Assembly (NCBI RefSeq): GCF_001463745.1
Contig: NZ_BBWJ01000019.1
Location: 43,330 to 107,329 of the forward strand
Source: Aureimonas sp. AU22
Lineage (GTDB): Bacteria; Pseudomonadota; Alphaproteobacteria; Rhizobiales; Rhizobiaceae
Reading direction: 5' to 3'
DNA: 64,000 nt
A program made the translations under genes and the position numbers. The notes beneath the pieces are model-generated. The model made no database searches. It was not told the origin of the DNA and worked only from the letters and a program-made list of their open reading frames with translations. Position 1 is the stretch's first letter; every line of letters begins with the position of its first letter. This document shows positions 17,414-26,918 of the stretch, one piece after another.

Positions 17414-19732
17414 TCAGCCCTTGGCTTCCTCGTCGCGCTGAACGGCTTCCGCCACCGCGATCGCCGCCATGTTGACGACGCCGCGCGAGGTGACCGACGG
17501 CGTCAGGATGTGGGCGGGCTTGGCGGTGCCGAGCAGGATCGGGCCGACGTGCAGGGCGTCGGTCATCGACTTCACGACGTTCATCGTGATGTTGGCTGCG
17601 TCCAACGTCGGGAAGAGCAAGAGGTTGGCGTCCTCCGTCAGCGTGGAGTTGGGCATGACCCGCTGGCGCAGCTCACGCGACAGCGCCGCGTCGCCGTGCA
17701 TCTCGCCGTCGATCTCGAGGTCCGGCATCGCCTCGCGAACCAGTGTCAGCGCGGCCCGCAGCTTTCGCGCGTCCGGCGTGTCGGCCGTGCCGAAGTTGGA
17801 ATGCGACAGGAGCGCCGCACGCGGCTGGATGCGGAAGCGGTGGATCATCCGCGCTGCGAGGAGCGCGATTTCGGCGAGGTTCTCGGCAGAAGGGCTGTCC
17901 TGCACGTAGGTGTCGGCAAAGAAGGTCGTGGCGTTCTGCGAGATCAGGAGGCTGAGGCCCGACAAGCGGCCGACGCCCGGCGCCACGCCGATGATCTGGC
18001 GGATATCGCGGATCTGGCGCGAGAAGCGTCCGGCGAGGCCGCAGATCAGGATGTCGGCGTCCCCGCGCGACACGGACACCGCGCCGATCACGGTGGTGTT
18101 CGTGCGCACGAGAGCGCGCGCCGTATCCGGGTTCACGCCACGGCGGCCGACCTTCGAGAAGTAGTGGTCGACATAGTCGCGGTAGCGCGGATCGTCTTCC
18201 GGGTTCACGACCTCGAAGTCTTGCGCCGGACGGATCCGCAGACCGAAGCGCTGGAGGCGCGTCTCGATGACGCTCGGGCGGCCGATCAGGATCGGGCGGC
18301 AGACCTTGTCCTCCAGAAGGACTTGCGCGGCGCGCAGCACGCGCTCGTCCTCGCCGTCGGAGAAGATGACGCGCTTCTCCGAGTTTCGCGCGATCGCGAA
18401 GATCGGTTTCATCACGAGACCGGAGCGGTAGACGAACCGGTTCAGCCGGTCGAGATAGGCGTCCCAGTCCGCAATCGGGCGCAGCGCGACGCCCGTCGCC
18501 TCCGCCGCGCGAGCTACGGCGGGTGCGATCTTGAGGATCAGCCGCGGATCGAACGGCGAGGGGATCAGGTATTCCGGGCCGAAGACGGGCGTTTCGGACC
18601 CGTAGGCCTTGGCCGCGACCTCGGACACTTCTTCGCGGGCCAGGGCGGCGATCGCATCCACAGCGGCGATCTTCATCTCCTCGTTGATCGAGGTGGCGCC
18701 GCAGTCGAGCGCGCCGCGGAAGATGTAGGGGAAGCAGAGGACGTTGTTGACCTGGTTGGGGAAGTCCGAGCGTCCCGTGCAGATCATCGCGTCCTTGCGC
18801 ACGGCGCGCGCGAGGTCGGGCATGATCTCCGGCGTCGGATTGGCAAGCGCCATGATCAGCGGCTTCTCGGCCATCGATTCGAGAAGCTCGGGCTTCAGGA
18901 CGCCGCCGGCGGACAGGCCGAGGAAGATGTCGGCGCCGCCGATGACATCGGACAGCGTGCGCGCCTCCGTCGCCTTGGCATAGACCGCCATCCAGCGGTC
19001 CATTCCCTTCTCGCGGCCCTCGTAGACGACGCCGTCCTTGTCGGTGCAGGTGATGTTCTCGATCCTGGCGCCGAGCGACACGAGAAGATTGAGGCAGGCG
19101 AGCGCAGCCGCGCCCGCACCGGACGTCACGATCCGCACGTCCTCGATGCGCTTGCCGGCCAGCAGCAGAGCGTTGCGCACGGCAGCCGCCACGATGATCG
19201 CCGTGCCGTGCTGGTCGTCGTGGAAGACGGGAATCCCCATCTTTGCGCGGAGCTGCTCCTCCACCTCGAAGCACTCGGGCGCCTTGATGTCCTCGAGGTT
19301 GATGCCGCCGAAGGTCGGCTCCAGCGCCGAGACAACGTCCACCATCCGCTCGATGCTGGTCGCGTCGATCTCGATGTCGAAGACGTCGATGTCGGCGAAC
19401 TTCTTGAACAGGACCGCCTTGCCCTCCATCACCGGCTTGGAGGCGAGGGGGCCGATGTTGCCGAGGCCGAGGACCGCAGACCCGTTGGATACCACGGCGA
19501 CGAGATTGGCGCGGCTGGTGAAGTCGGCCGCCACCGACGGATCGTCGGCAATGGCGAGGCAGGGCGCGGCGACGCCCGGCGAATAGGCGAGCGCCAGATC
19601 GCGCTGGTTGCCGAGCGGCTTGGTCGCATGCACGCCGAGCTTACCGGGCTTCGGATGGCGATGGTAGAAGAGCGCCTGCTCGTCCAGATCCCGCTTCGCG
19701 GTGTCCGTCCTGGTCTCGTCGGCGCTCGCCAT
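17414..19732 (-). CDS. maeB: NADP-type malic enzyme fused to a phosphotransacetylase-like domain
   Basis: A 772-residue enzyme converting malate to pyruvate and CO2 with NAD(P)H production. Residues about 1-430 are the malic enzyme: [51 protein letters not shown], metal site [40 protein letters not shown], and the nucleotide site [13 protein letters not shown]. Residues about 440-772 match phosphate acetyltransferase ([38 protein letters not shown]), a domain that in MaeB proteins acts as a regulatory, acetyl-CoA-sensing module. The length is that of the MaeB class. The start ATG has GGAG upstream. Confidence 0.95.
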   Translation of the reverse strand: MASADETRTDTAKRDLDEQALFYHRHPKPGKLGVHATKPLGNQRDLALAYSPGVAAPCLAIADDPSVAADFTSRANLVAVVSNGSAVLGLGNIGPLASKPVMEGKAVLFKKFADIDVFDIEIDATSIERMVDVVSALEPTFGGINLEDIKAPECFEVEEQLRAKMGIPVFHDDQHGTAIIVAAAVRNALLLAGKRIEDVRIVTSGAGAAALACLNLLVSLGARIENITCTDKDGVVYEGREKGMDRWMAVYAKATEARTLSDVIGGADIFLGLSAGGVLKPELLESMAEKPLIMALANPTPEIMPDLARAVRKDAMICTGRSDFPNQVNNVLCFPYIFRGALDCGATSINEEMKIAAVDAIAALAREEVSEVAAKAYGSETPVFGPEYLIPSPFDPRLILKIAPAVARAAEATGVALRPIADWDAYLDRLNRFVYRSGLVMKPIFAIARNSEKRVIFSDGEDERVLRAAQVLLEDKVCRPILIGRPSVIETRLQRFGLRIRPAQDFEVVNPEDDPRYRDYVDHYFSKVGRRGVNPDTARALVRTNTTVIGAVSVSRGDADILICGLAGRFSRQIRDIRQIIGVAPGVGRLSGLSLLISQNATTFFADTYVQDSPSAENLAEIALLAARMIHRFRIQPRAALLSHSNFGTADTPDARKLRAALTLVREAMPDLEIDGEMHGDAALSRELRQRVMPNSTLTEDANLLLFPTLDAANITMNVVKSMTDALHVGPILLGTAKPAHILTPSVTSRGVVNMAAIAVAEAVQRDEEAKG

Positions 19733-19916
19733 CAGTGATTCTCCGTCCTTCTGACCGCGCCGCCGTGATGCGCCGGGCCGGTATCGATATGCGTCGTCCG
19801 ACTAATGCCAGCCGGGCCGGTGGTAAACAACCTTCAGCCGAATGGGCCCGGCGTCACATGGATGCAATGCAAAGCGGCGACTCTCGCACCATTGGCAAGC
19901 GAAGGGGTCGACGCCC

Positions 19917-20753
19917 ATGACGCCGACGACACCGCCGGGTTCACACCGGCATTTCCGGACGCTCTTCATCTCCGACGTGCATCTCGGCTCCAAGGCCGCG
20001 CAGGCGGAGCCGCTGCTGGCGTTCCTCGCATCGCACGACGCGGAGAAGATCTACCTCGTCGGCGACATCGTCGACGGGTGGCGGCTCAAGCGCGCGTGGC
20101 ACTGGCCGCAGTCGCATAACGACGTCGTCCAGGCGTTTCTGCGAAAAGCCCGCAAGGGCACGCAGATCATCTACGTTCCCGGCAACCACGACGAGTTCCT
20201 GCGCGGCTTCCCGGGTCAGCATTTCGGCGGGATCGAAGTTCGCCTGACCGACGTCCACGAGACGGCCGATGGCCGGCGGCTCCTCGTGATGCATGGTGAC
20301 GAGTTCGACGTCGTCGTGCGAAACGCACGCCTCATCGCCTATCTCGGCGACTGGGCCTACGACGCGGCGATCGCGATCAACCTCGTGTTCAACCAGCTGC
20401 GGCGCCGTTTCGGCTTCGGCTACTGGTCCTTCTCGTCCTGGGCGAAGCTCAAGGTGAAGAACGCCGTGTCGTTCATCGGTGCCTTCGAGACCGCCCTGGC
20501 GTCGGAAGCCGAGCGCATGGGGTGCGACGGGGTGGTCTGCGGGCACATCCACCATCCCCAGATCGCGCAGCGGGCCGGCATTCTTTACGTCAACAGCGGC
20601 GACTGGGTGGAAAGCTGTTCGGCCATCGCCGAGCGCAACGACGGCTCGCTCGAGCTCCTCACATGGACCGGCGCGCAGGCGACGGTGCCGCATCTTGTCG
20701 AGGTGCCGCAGCTCCAGGATGCACCGGCGCTCGAACCGGCAAAGGCGGCCTGA
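19917..20753 (+). CDS. LpxH-like metallophosphoesterase
   Basis: A 278-residue calcineurin-type phosphoesterase. Metal-binding blocks are in order: LFISDVHLGSK, YLVGDIVDGWRL, IYVPGNHDEFLRGF, LLVMHGDEFDVVV, and VCGHIHHPQIAQ. This block pattern is that of UDP-2,3-diacylglucosamine pyrophosphatase (LpxH) and its relatives, which make lipid X for lipid A, but the protein is longer and more divergent than enterobacterial LpxH (240 residues), so another substrate is possible. The middle segment between the HGDEF and GHIHH blocks is rich in aromatic residues (RRRFGFGYWSFSSW). The start ATG has GAAGGGG upstream. It converges with the epimerase gene six bases away. Confidence 0.85.
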   Translation: MTPTTPPGSHRHFRTLFISDVHLGSKAAQAEPLLAFLASHDAEKIYLVGDIVDGWRLKRAWHWPQSHNDVVQAFLRKARKGTQIIYVPGNHDEFLRGFPGQHFGGIEVRLTDVHETADGRRLLVMHGDEFDVVVRNARLIAYLGDWAYDAAIAINLVFNQLRRRFGFGYWSFSSWAKLKVKNAVSFIGAFETALASEAERMGCDGVVCGHIHHPQIAQRAGILYVNSGDWVESCSAIAERNDGSLELLTWTGAQATVPHLVEVPQLQDAPALEPAKAA

Positions 20754-20759
20754 GGCGCG

Positions 20760-21746
20760 TCAGCCCCAGAGCGCCGGGCCCGGCACGCCGACCCGCGAGC
20801 CTTCGTACGGCAGCCCCTCCGCGCGGTCCTCCAGAAGCAGAAGGGGGCCATCGAGGTCGCACAGCTCCGCATCCTGCGCCAGAAGCACCGCAGGCGCCAT
20901 GGCGAGCGACGAGCCGACCATGCAGCCGGCCATGACGCCGAAGCCGAGGCGGCGCGCCTCCGCGAGGAATCGAATCCCTTCGGTCAGACCACCTGTCTTG
21001 TCGAGCTTCAGGTTCACGTAGTCGTAGCGCCCGACGAGGCTCTCGAGGTCCGCGCTGCCATGAACCGATTCGTCGGCACAGACGGGCACCGGGCGCGGCA
21101 TGCGGGCGAGGATCTCGTCCTGTCCGGCGGGGAGGGGCTGTTCCACCACGAAGGCGCCGATGGAGGCCGCCGCCAGCATCAGCTCGCGGATCGTCTCCGG
21201 TCGCCATCCTTCGTTGGCGTCGATGATGAGCCGGGCCTGCGGAGCCGCCGCCCGCACCGCGCGCATCCGCTCCGCGTCCCCCTCCGGCGCTCCGACCTTG
21301 ACCTTCAGAACGCTTCGCGCGCCGACGGCCGTGGCCGCCTTGTGCATTTCGTCCGGCGTATCGAGCGAAATGGTGAAGGCCGTGTCGATCGCGCGCGGGC
21401 GGTCCAGTCCGAGGCGCTCTGCGACGCTCCGCCCGGAGAGTTTCGCTTCGAGATCCCAAAGCGCGCAGTCCAGGGCGTTGCGGGCGGCGCCCGCCGGCAG
21501 GAGCGACTGCAACGCCTCGCGATCCGCCCCGGCCTCCACCTCGCCACGCACCTCTTCGATCGCGGCACGCACGCTTTCGACGCTCTCCCCGTAACGCGCG
21601 TAGGGCACGCATTCGCCCCATCCCGTCGCCGACCCCTCTTCGAGCCGGCAGGTGACGACCACCGCCTCCGTCTTCGAACCCCGTGCAATGGTGAAGCGGC
21701 GTGCCAGCGGGAAGCGATCCACTGTGACCGAAAGACGACGCGCCAT
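20760..21746 (-). CDS. Dipeptide epimerase (enolase superfamily)
   Basis: A 328-residue enzyme of the muconate-lactonizing subgroup. Catalytic motifs: VLKVKVG (KxK lysine pair, about residues 145-151), the metal ligands in LIIDANEGW, VEQPLP and CADESV, and the opposite lysine in NLKLDKTGGL. This set and the short length match L-Ala-D/L-Glu epimerases, which act in recycling murein peptides. Two adjacent ATG codons are present; the second, at 21746, sits five bases after AAGGAA and is preferred. It is divergent from the Mla-type operon. Confidence 0.88.
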   Translation of the reverse strand: MARRLSVTVDRFPLARRFTIARGSKTEAVVVTCRLEEGSATGWGECVPYARYGESVESVRAAIEEVRGEVEAGADREALQSLLPAGAARNALDCALWDLEAKLSGRSVAERLGLDRPRAIDTAFTISLDTPDEMHKAATAVGARSVLKVKVGAPEGDAERMRAVRAAAPQARLIIDANEGWRPETIRELMLAAASIGAFVVEQPLPAGQDEILARMPRPVPVCADESVHGSADLESLVGRYDYVNLKLDKTGGLTEGIRFLAEARRLGFGVMAGCMVGSSLAMAPAVLLAQDAELCDLDGPLLLLEDRAEGLPYEGSRVGVPGPALWG

Positions 21747-21882
21747 CATATTTCCTTGCCAAATCTTAACGGGCATTGCATCGCACACGACGCAAGCTAA
21801 CTCTGGTTGCACTGCCTCGAGCTGGCGACGATCCGTCCGCCGACGATCTCCTATACCGCCAACCTCCGACCTGAGCGATTGC

Positions 21883-23073
21883 ATGCTGGATACGCCGCAA
21901 CCCGAAAGGGCTTCGAAGAAGGACGGGCGCCCCGACGGCGCAGCCCCTTCGCTCGAAGCCGAGAAGGGCAACGGCGGGGTCGTGCTGCATTTCGCCGGCG
22001 ACTGGCTCGCCCGCACCATCGGTGCGGTTGAAAAGGTCGTCGAGGATACGCGCAAGGCGGATCTTGGAAAGTCCGTGACCTTCGACCTGTCCGCGGTCGG
22101 TCGGCTCGATACGTCGGGCGCGCTCCTGATCGAGCGGCTGCAACGCAGCCTCAGCGAGAAGGGCGCTGACGTCCGTTCGGACGGGCTCGGCGATGCGGAG
22201 TCCATGCTCTTCGACGCCGTTCGCAAGGCGCTCGACACGCCCCGGTCCGAGAGCAAGGCCAAGCAAACCTCGGCGCTGGGTGACTTCTTCGCCGGGATCG
22301 GCGCCAACGTCTTCGCCGTCGGACGCGAGACGATGCTCGGCCTCAACATCATCGGTGCGTCGCTTTACGGCGCCGGCCGTCGAATCACGGGCAAGCAGCG
22401 CTGGCGACCTGCCGCCATCGTCAGCCAGATGGACCGGATGGGTGTTCGCGCCGTTCCGATCATCGCGCTGATGAGCTTTCTGATCGGTGCGGTGATCGCG
22501 CAGCAGGGCGCCTTCCAGCTGCGCAATTTCGGCGCCGAGATCTTCGTCGTCGATCTCGTCGGCATCCTCCAGTTGCGCGAAATCGGCGTGCTTCTCACGG
22601 CCATCATGATCGCGGGCCGTTCGGGCAGTGCGATCACCGCCGAGATCGGCTCGATGCGGATGCGCGAGGAAGTGGACGCGCTTCAGGTGATCGGCCTCAA
22701 TCCGATCGGGGTCCTCGTCTTCCCCAGGCTGGTTGCGCTGACGATCGTGCTTCCGCTCCTCGCCTTCATCGCCGACATCACCGGTCTTCTCGGGGCTATC
22801 ACGGTGAGCTGGGCCTATTCCGGCATCACGCCGGACGCCTTCATCACCCGTCTGCGCGGCGCCATCGACGTCGGAACCGTGTTCGCCGGTCTGATCAAGG
22901 CACCCTTCATGGCGATCGTCATCGGCGTCGTCGCCTCGCTCGAGGGCCTCAAGGTCGGTGGCAGCGCCGAAAGCCTCGGTCAACACGTGACGGCCTCCGT
23001 CGTCAAATCCATCTTCCTGGTCATCTTTCTGGATGCCGTTTTCGCGATTTTCTATGCCGCCATCGGATATTGA
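21883..23073 (+). CDS. mlaE: MlaE-type lipid transport permease with fused STAS domain
   Basis: A 396-residue inner-membrane permease of the Mla/MCE phospholipid transport family. Residues about 20-130 form a STAS-like domain (VTFDLSAVGRLDTSGALLIERLQRSL), equivalent to the separate MlaB protein of E. coli. From about residue 185 the permease follows: MSFLIGAVIAQQGAFQLRNFG, REIGVLLTAIMIAGRSGSAITAEIGSMRMREEVDALQVIGLNP (the family's coupling helix region) and three further helices. It begins a four-gene unit with the ATPase, MCE protein and lipoprotein, and overlaps the ATPase gene by 20 bases. Confidence 0.92.
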   Translation: MLDTPQPERASKKDGRPDGAAPSLEAEKGNGGVVLHFAGDWLARTIGAVEKVVEDTRKADLGKSVTFDLSAVGRLDTSGALLIERLQRSLSEKGADVRSDGLGDAESMLFDAVRKALDTPRSESKAKQTSALGDFFAGIGANVFAVGRETMLGLNIIGASLYGAGRRITGKQRWRPAAIVSQMDRMGVRAVPIIALMSFLIGAVIAQQGAFQLRNFGAEIFVVDLVGILQLREIGVLLTAIMIAGRSGSAITAEIGSMRMREEVDALQVIGLNPIGVLVFPRLVALTIVLPLLAFIADITGLLGAITVSWAYSGITPDAFITRLRGAIDVGTVFAGLIKAPFMAIVIGVVASLEGLKVGGSAESLGQHVTASVVKSIFLVIFLDAVFAIFYAAIGY

Positions 23074-23884
23074 TACCAAACCGCAATCCGGCGACGACGA
23101 CGTCATCATTCGTGCGCGAGACGTGACGGTTCGCTTCGGATCGAAGACGATCCTCGATGGCCTCTCGCTCGATGTTCGACGTGGCGAGATCCTCGGATTC
23201 GTCGGTGCATCGGGCACCGGCAAGTCCGTGCTCCTGCGAACGATCCTCGGGCTGAACGCCAAGCAGTCGGGGACGATCGAGGTCTTCGGTGTCGATTACG
23301 AGCGCGCCGACGAGGCCGCGCGCCTCAGCGTCGAGCAGCGTTGGGGCGTCCTGTTTCAGCAGGGCGCGCTTTTCTCCTCGCTGACGGTGCTTGAGAACAT
23401 CCAGGTGCCGATGCGCGAGTATCTCGACATCTCGCCCAAGCTCATGAACGACCTGGCGCGGCTGAAGATCGACCTCGTGGGTCTCGCACCCGACGCGGCC
23501 GAGAAATATCCGTCCGAACTCTCCGGCGGCATGATCAAGCGCGCCGCGCTGGCGCGTGCCCTCGCGCTCGACCCGGACATCGTCTTCCTCGATGAGCCGA
23601 CCTCGGGCCTCGACCCGATCGGCGCCGCCGACTTCGACGAACTGATCATGACGCTGCGCGATACGCTGGGCCTGACCGTCTACATGGTCACCCACGACCT
23701 CGACAGCCTGTTCCAGGCCTGCGACCGGATCGCGGTGCTCGGCAAGAAGAAGGTCCTCGTGGAAGGACCGCTCCAGACCATGCTGGACTTCGACGACGAC
23801 TGGGTTCGGTCGTACTTCCACGGAAAGCGGGCACGCACCGTCGTGTCCAAGGACGAGAATCCGTACTACAACGGGAACGCGTGA
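23054..23884 (+). CDS. mlaF: MlaF-type ABC ATPase
   Basis: A 276-residue ATPase that energises the MlaE permease. Walker A is GASGTGKS, the Q-loop is VLFQQGALFSSLTV, the signature is LSGGMIKRAALARALALDPDIVFLDEP (Walker B ending in DEP, with the MKRAALARA variant typical of Mkl/MlaF proteins), and the switch histidine is in VTHDLDSL. The start ATG lies inside the end of mlaE, and the stop TGA overlaps the ATG of the MCE gene (ATG at 23884), so all three are coupled. Confidence 0.94.
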   Translation: MPPSDIDTKPQSGDDDVIIRARDVTVRFGSKTILDGLSLDVRRGEILGFVGASGTGKSVLLRTILGLNAKQSGTIEVFGVDYERADEAARLSVEQRWGVLFQQGALFSSLTVLENIQVPMREYLDISPKLMNDLARLKIDLVGLAPDAAEKYPSELSGGMIKRAALARALALDPDIVFLDEPTSGLDPIGAADFDELIMTLRDTLGLTVYMVTHDLDSLFQACDRIAVLGKKKVLVEGPLQTMLDFDDDWVRSYFHGKRARTVVSKDENPYYNGNA

Positions 23885-25551
23885 TGGAAACCAGAGCCAA
23901 CTACATCCTCGTCGGTGTCTTCACCGTCGCGGTGCTTCTGGCAAGCTTCGGCTTCGTCTACTGGTCCGCGAACGTTTCCGATCGTGATTCCCGCGTGCCC
24001 CTGCTGGTTCGCATCGAAGGATCGGTGTCCGGCCTCAGCCAGGGCAGCCAGGTCCTCTTCAACGGCCTCGGCGTTGGAACGGTGACCAACCTGCGGATCG
24101 ATCCCAACAATCCGCGCGTGGTCATCGCCACGACGCAGATCGATCGCACCACGCCGGTGACCACGTCGACCACCGCGACGATCGGCTTTGCGGGCCTGAC
24201 CGGACAAGGCTTCATCGGCCTGACCGGCGGCAACGTGAACGATCGCAACATCATTCAATCCGCGCTCGAGCAGGGCGCGACGCCCGTGATGACCGCCAAC
24301 CCGTCCGATGTGACGGACATTCTGGCGACGGCGCGCGACATCGCCGACCGTGCCAACAACATCCTCAGCGAGTTCGAGGAAATCGTTCAGGCGATCGGTC
24401 CGTCGGTTCGCACCACTGCGGACAACGTCGCCCAGACCTCCACGAACGTGCGGGTCTTCACCGACAGCCTCGCGGCAAACGCCGATCAGATCGACGATTT
24501 CCTTTCCAGCCTCGCCGACCTGTCGCGCAGCGCCAACAACGTGGCGGTGCAACTACCCGATCTCATGAGCCGCGCCAGCGGCTTCATCGGCGCTCTGGAC
24601 GTGGCGGCCGTCAACCAGTCGATCCAGAACGTCGCTGCGATCACCCAGTCGCTCCGCGGCCAGACCGACAACGTCACGCGCGCGATCGAGTCCGTCTCGA
24701 CGGCCGTTGCCGGGTTCGGTTCGGTCGGCGATACCCTCAACCAGAACCTGCCGAGCGTTCAGGCCTTCCTCCAGCGGCTCGGACCCATCTCCGAAACCGC
24801 TTCGAGCGTGGCGACGCGTCTCGACTCGACCTTGGCGAACGTCTCCGAGATCACCGCGGCGGTGAACCCCGATCAGGTGCGCTCGACGATCAACAGCGTC
24901 AGCGGCTTCACCGACGCGCTGAACGCCCAGTCTGGCCGTGTCGGGTCGGTGGTCGCGGGTGCCGACACGATGCTGCAGACGCTGAACGGCGCATTGGAAG
25001 GCCTCAACGGGACGCGTGCGCGCATCGACACGCTCCTCGGCGCCGTCAGCGCATCGACGATCAACCGGGCCGTCAACGACGTGTCCTCCGCGACCAACAA
25101 TATCGCCGCGGCGGCCGACTCTGTGCGTGGGGTCGCCGACAACATCAACTCGCGTCGCGACGACATCAACGACATCATCACCAATGTCGAAGACACGAGC
25201 GCCAGCCTGAAGGTCGCGTCCAACCAGGTCCAGACGCTGATCAATTCGGTCAACGGCTTGGTGAACAGTCCCGACGGCCAGGGGCTGACGACGGAGGCCC
25301 GCGCGACGCTGCAGAGCATCCGGCAGACGGCGGAGACGATCCAACGCTCGGTCGGTCCCATCGCAGCGAACCTCCAGAACTTCACGGGGCAGGGCCTGCA
25401 GGATGCGCGCAATCTGATCCGCGAGACGACGCAGGCCGTCACCCGGATCGAGCGAGCCATTCTCGACCTCGCCAACAACCCGAGCCGCGTCATCTACGGG
25501 GGAAGCGGGGGCGGCGAGGTGCGTCAGTTCGACGGTCGTACGCGGCGCTGA
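23884..25551 (+). CDS. mlaD: MlaD-type MCE protein with long helical C-terminal region
   Basis: A 555-residue periplasmic lipid-binding component anchored by one N-terminal membrane helix (YILVGVFTVAVLLASFGFVYW). Residues about 38-115 form one MCE domain (VSGLSQGSQVLFNGLGVGTVTNLRI ... TPVTTSTTATIGFAGLTGQGFIGLTGG). The remaining roughly 430 residues are predicted helical, rich in Asn, Ser, Asp and Ala, with loosely repeated blocks such as DIADRANNILSEF, DNVAQTSTNVRVF and DNINSRRDDINDI. E. coli MlaD has 183 residues; this tail resembles the helical needle of PqiB-like proteins. The start could be GTG 23881 or ATG 23884. Confidence 0.9.
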   Translation: METRANYILVGVFTVAVLLASFGFVYWSANVSDRDSRVPLLVRIEGSVSGLSQGSQVLFNGLGVGTVTNLRIDPNNPRVVIATTQIDRTTPVTTSTTATIGFAGLTGQGFIGLTGGNVNDRNIIQSALEQGATPVMTANPSDVTDILATARDIADRANNILSEFEEIVQAIGPSVRTTADNVAQTSTNVRVFTDSLAANADQIDDFLSSLADLSRSANNVAVQLPDLMSRASGFIGALDVAAVNQSIQNVAAITQSLRGQTDNVTRAIESVSTAVAGFGSVGDTLNQNLPSVQAFLQRLGPISETASSVATRLDSTLANVSEITAAVNPDQVRSTINSVSGFTDALNAQSGRVGSVVAGADTMLQTLNGALEGLNGTRARIDTLLGAVSASTINRAVNDVSSATNNIAAAADSVRGVADNINSRRDDINDIITNVEDTSASLKVASNQVQTLINSVNGLVNSPDGQGLTTEARATLQSIRQTAETIQRSVGPIAANLQNFTGQGLQDARNLIRETTQAVTRIERAILDLANNPSRVIYGGSGGGEVRQFDGRTRR

Positions 25552-25690
25552 TCGAAAGCGTCGATACCGGCGGGTGGCCCGCCGGCAACAGTCTTATGCG
25601 AAGCGCTCCTCTCGGGATCTTCGTGTCTTTGAAACCCGCGGGAAGCACGTCAGCTTCGGCGACCCGTCTGTATATGCGTCGAGGATCGAT

Positions 25691-26287
25691 ATGGCAGGAA
25701 ATGCTGCGGCGAAATGGTCCAGCCTGTTGGTGGCAGCGTTCGCACTGTCGGCCTGCGCGTCCCTGAAGACGCCGCCGGCGACCTTCGAGCTTTCGCCGCC
25801 CCGGTCAGCGGCCGTCGGCTCGGCCTCAACGCGATCCCAGATCCTGCTGCCCGAACCCACGGCGACGAGCGCGCTCGACAGCCAGCAGATCGTCGTCAAG
25901 CCGACGCCGCAGACGATCGAGAACCTCGCAGACAGCCAGTGGAGCGATCGCCTTCCGCGCCTCGTGCAGCTTCGGCTGCTCCAGGCGTTCCAGAACACCG
26001 GTCGTATCGGCGCCGCCGGCCTGCCGGGGCAGGGCTTGGCGATCGACTATCAGGTCGTGACAGAGCTTCGGCGCTTCGAGATCGCCTTCCAGCCGGGCGC
26101 GACGGCGGTCGTCGAGATCTCGGTGAAGGCGCTGAACGATCGCACTGGAGTTGTCCGCGGATCCCGGGTCTTCCAGGCGTCGGTGCCGGTCGCGAACGGT
26201 CAGCCGTCGGGGTACGTCACGTCGCTCGACGCGGCCTTCGGTCAGGTCGCGGACGAGATCGTGGCCTGGATGATCCGCCTGATCTGA
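25691..26287 (+). CDS. ABC-type transport auxiliary lipoprotein (PqiC-like)
   Basis: A 198-residue outer-membrane lipoprotein, probably the outer-membrane end of the Mla-type system. The signal sequence SSLLVAAFALSAC ends in a lipobox (LSAC), and the mature protein begins at that cysteine. The body matches the ABC-type transport auxiliary component family: TFELSPP near the start, then SQWSDRLPRLVQLRLLQAFQNTG and the C-terminal LDAAFGQVADEIVAWM. The start ATG at 25691 has GAGGA five bases before it. It follows the MCE gene by 139 bp and is followed by a strong terminator, closing the operon. Confidence 0.9.
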   Translation: MAGNAAAKWSSLLVAAFALSACASLKTPPATFELSPPRSAAVGSASTRSQILLPEPTATSALDSQQIVVKPTPQTIENLADSQWSDRLPRLVQLRLLQAFQNTGRIGAAGLPGQGLAIDYQVVTELRRFEIAFQPGATAVVEISVKALNDRTGVVRGSRVFQASVPVANGQPSGYVTSLDAAFGQVADEIVAWMIRLI

Positions 26288-26310
26288 TCGACCTGTCCCA
26301 TGCGCTTCGA

Positions 26311-26334
26311 AAGCCCGCTTCGGCGGGCTTTTTT
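26311..26334 (+). terminator. Rho-independent terminator of the Mla-type operon
   Basis: AAGCCCGC, TTCG loop, GCGGGCTT, then six T residues. It is 23 bp after the lipoprotein stop. Confidence 0.92.
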
Positions 26335-26855
26335 GTGCGTCGGGAAGTTTCGGGTATTCGGTCGACTGCGATGATGGCCTCTGCCGAGCGACCTTTTGAT
26401 ACCGCCGGCTGCGAAAGCGCGATCCAACGGTCCATGGCGATTGCTGATCTGGCGAATATGCCGGCTCGACCTTTCAACACCCGGTCGTCCGATCGCGTTC
26501 AAGTCGCCTTCGCCCTTCCGAGGCCTAAACGGGGAACCGAACGCAAGTTTGCCGCCCGCAACTGCAGATGCGCTCGGTATAAGCGAGGTCGCCGTAACCA
26601 CTGAGGCGGAAAGGTCGTCAGGTGGGGAGAGCGGATATGTTCGGGAGCATGGCGACCTCGGCCCCGCGACTTCGGTCGTCGCTGTCAGGCGTTTGCAGTG
26701 CGCCGGGTGCACCTCTCGTGCCCACGCGGCGCCTGCGCGATCCGACGGCTCGGCCAACGTCGAGTTTAGTCGGCTGCGACGACTACGTCTGATCGTTCCG
26801 TTTTCCCCGAACCTTGAGCCGTGATGGTGCGGGCGAAAGGGTCCATCGGACCAAC
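26335..26855. other. 520-bp stretch with no supported gene
   Basis: Between the terminators of the Mla-type operon and of the GPR gene. Open frames exist on both strands, but their products are Pro/Arg/Ser-rich with no recognisable domain and no convincing ribosome-binding site. I see no tRNA, riboswitch or repeat. A small RNA cannot be excluded. Confidence 0.5.
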
Positions 26856-26891
26856 CAAAAGAAAGGGGCGACGCCTTACGGCGCCGCCCCT
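26856..26891 (-). terminator. Terminator of the GPR gene
   Basis: On the minus strand, AGGGGCG, one mismatch, GCGCC-type inner stem with a GTAA loop, closing arm CGCCCCT and then TTTCTTTT. It lies about 28 bp beyond the GPR stop codon. Confidence 0.85.
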
Positions 26892-26918
26892 ATTCCGTTC
26901 CAGCCTCGATGCCCGACC

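Noticed and set aside
17510..19738. A 742-residue open frame opposite the malic enzyme
   Set aside because: Antisense shadow of a clearly recognised enzyme; composition is Arg/Asp/Gly/His-rich with no motif.
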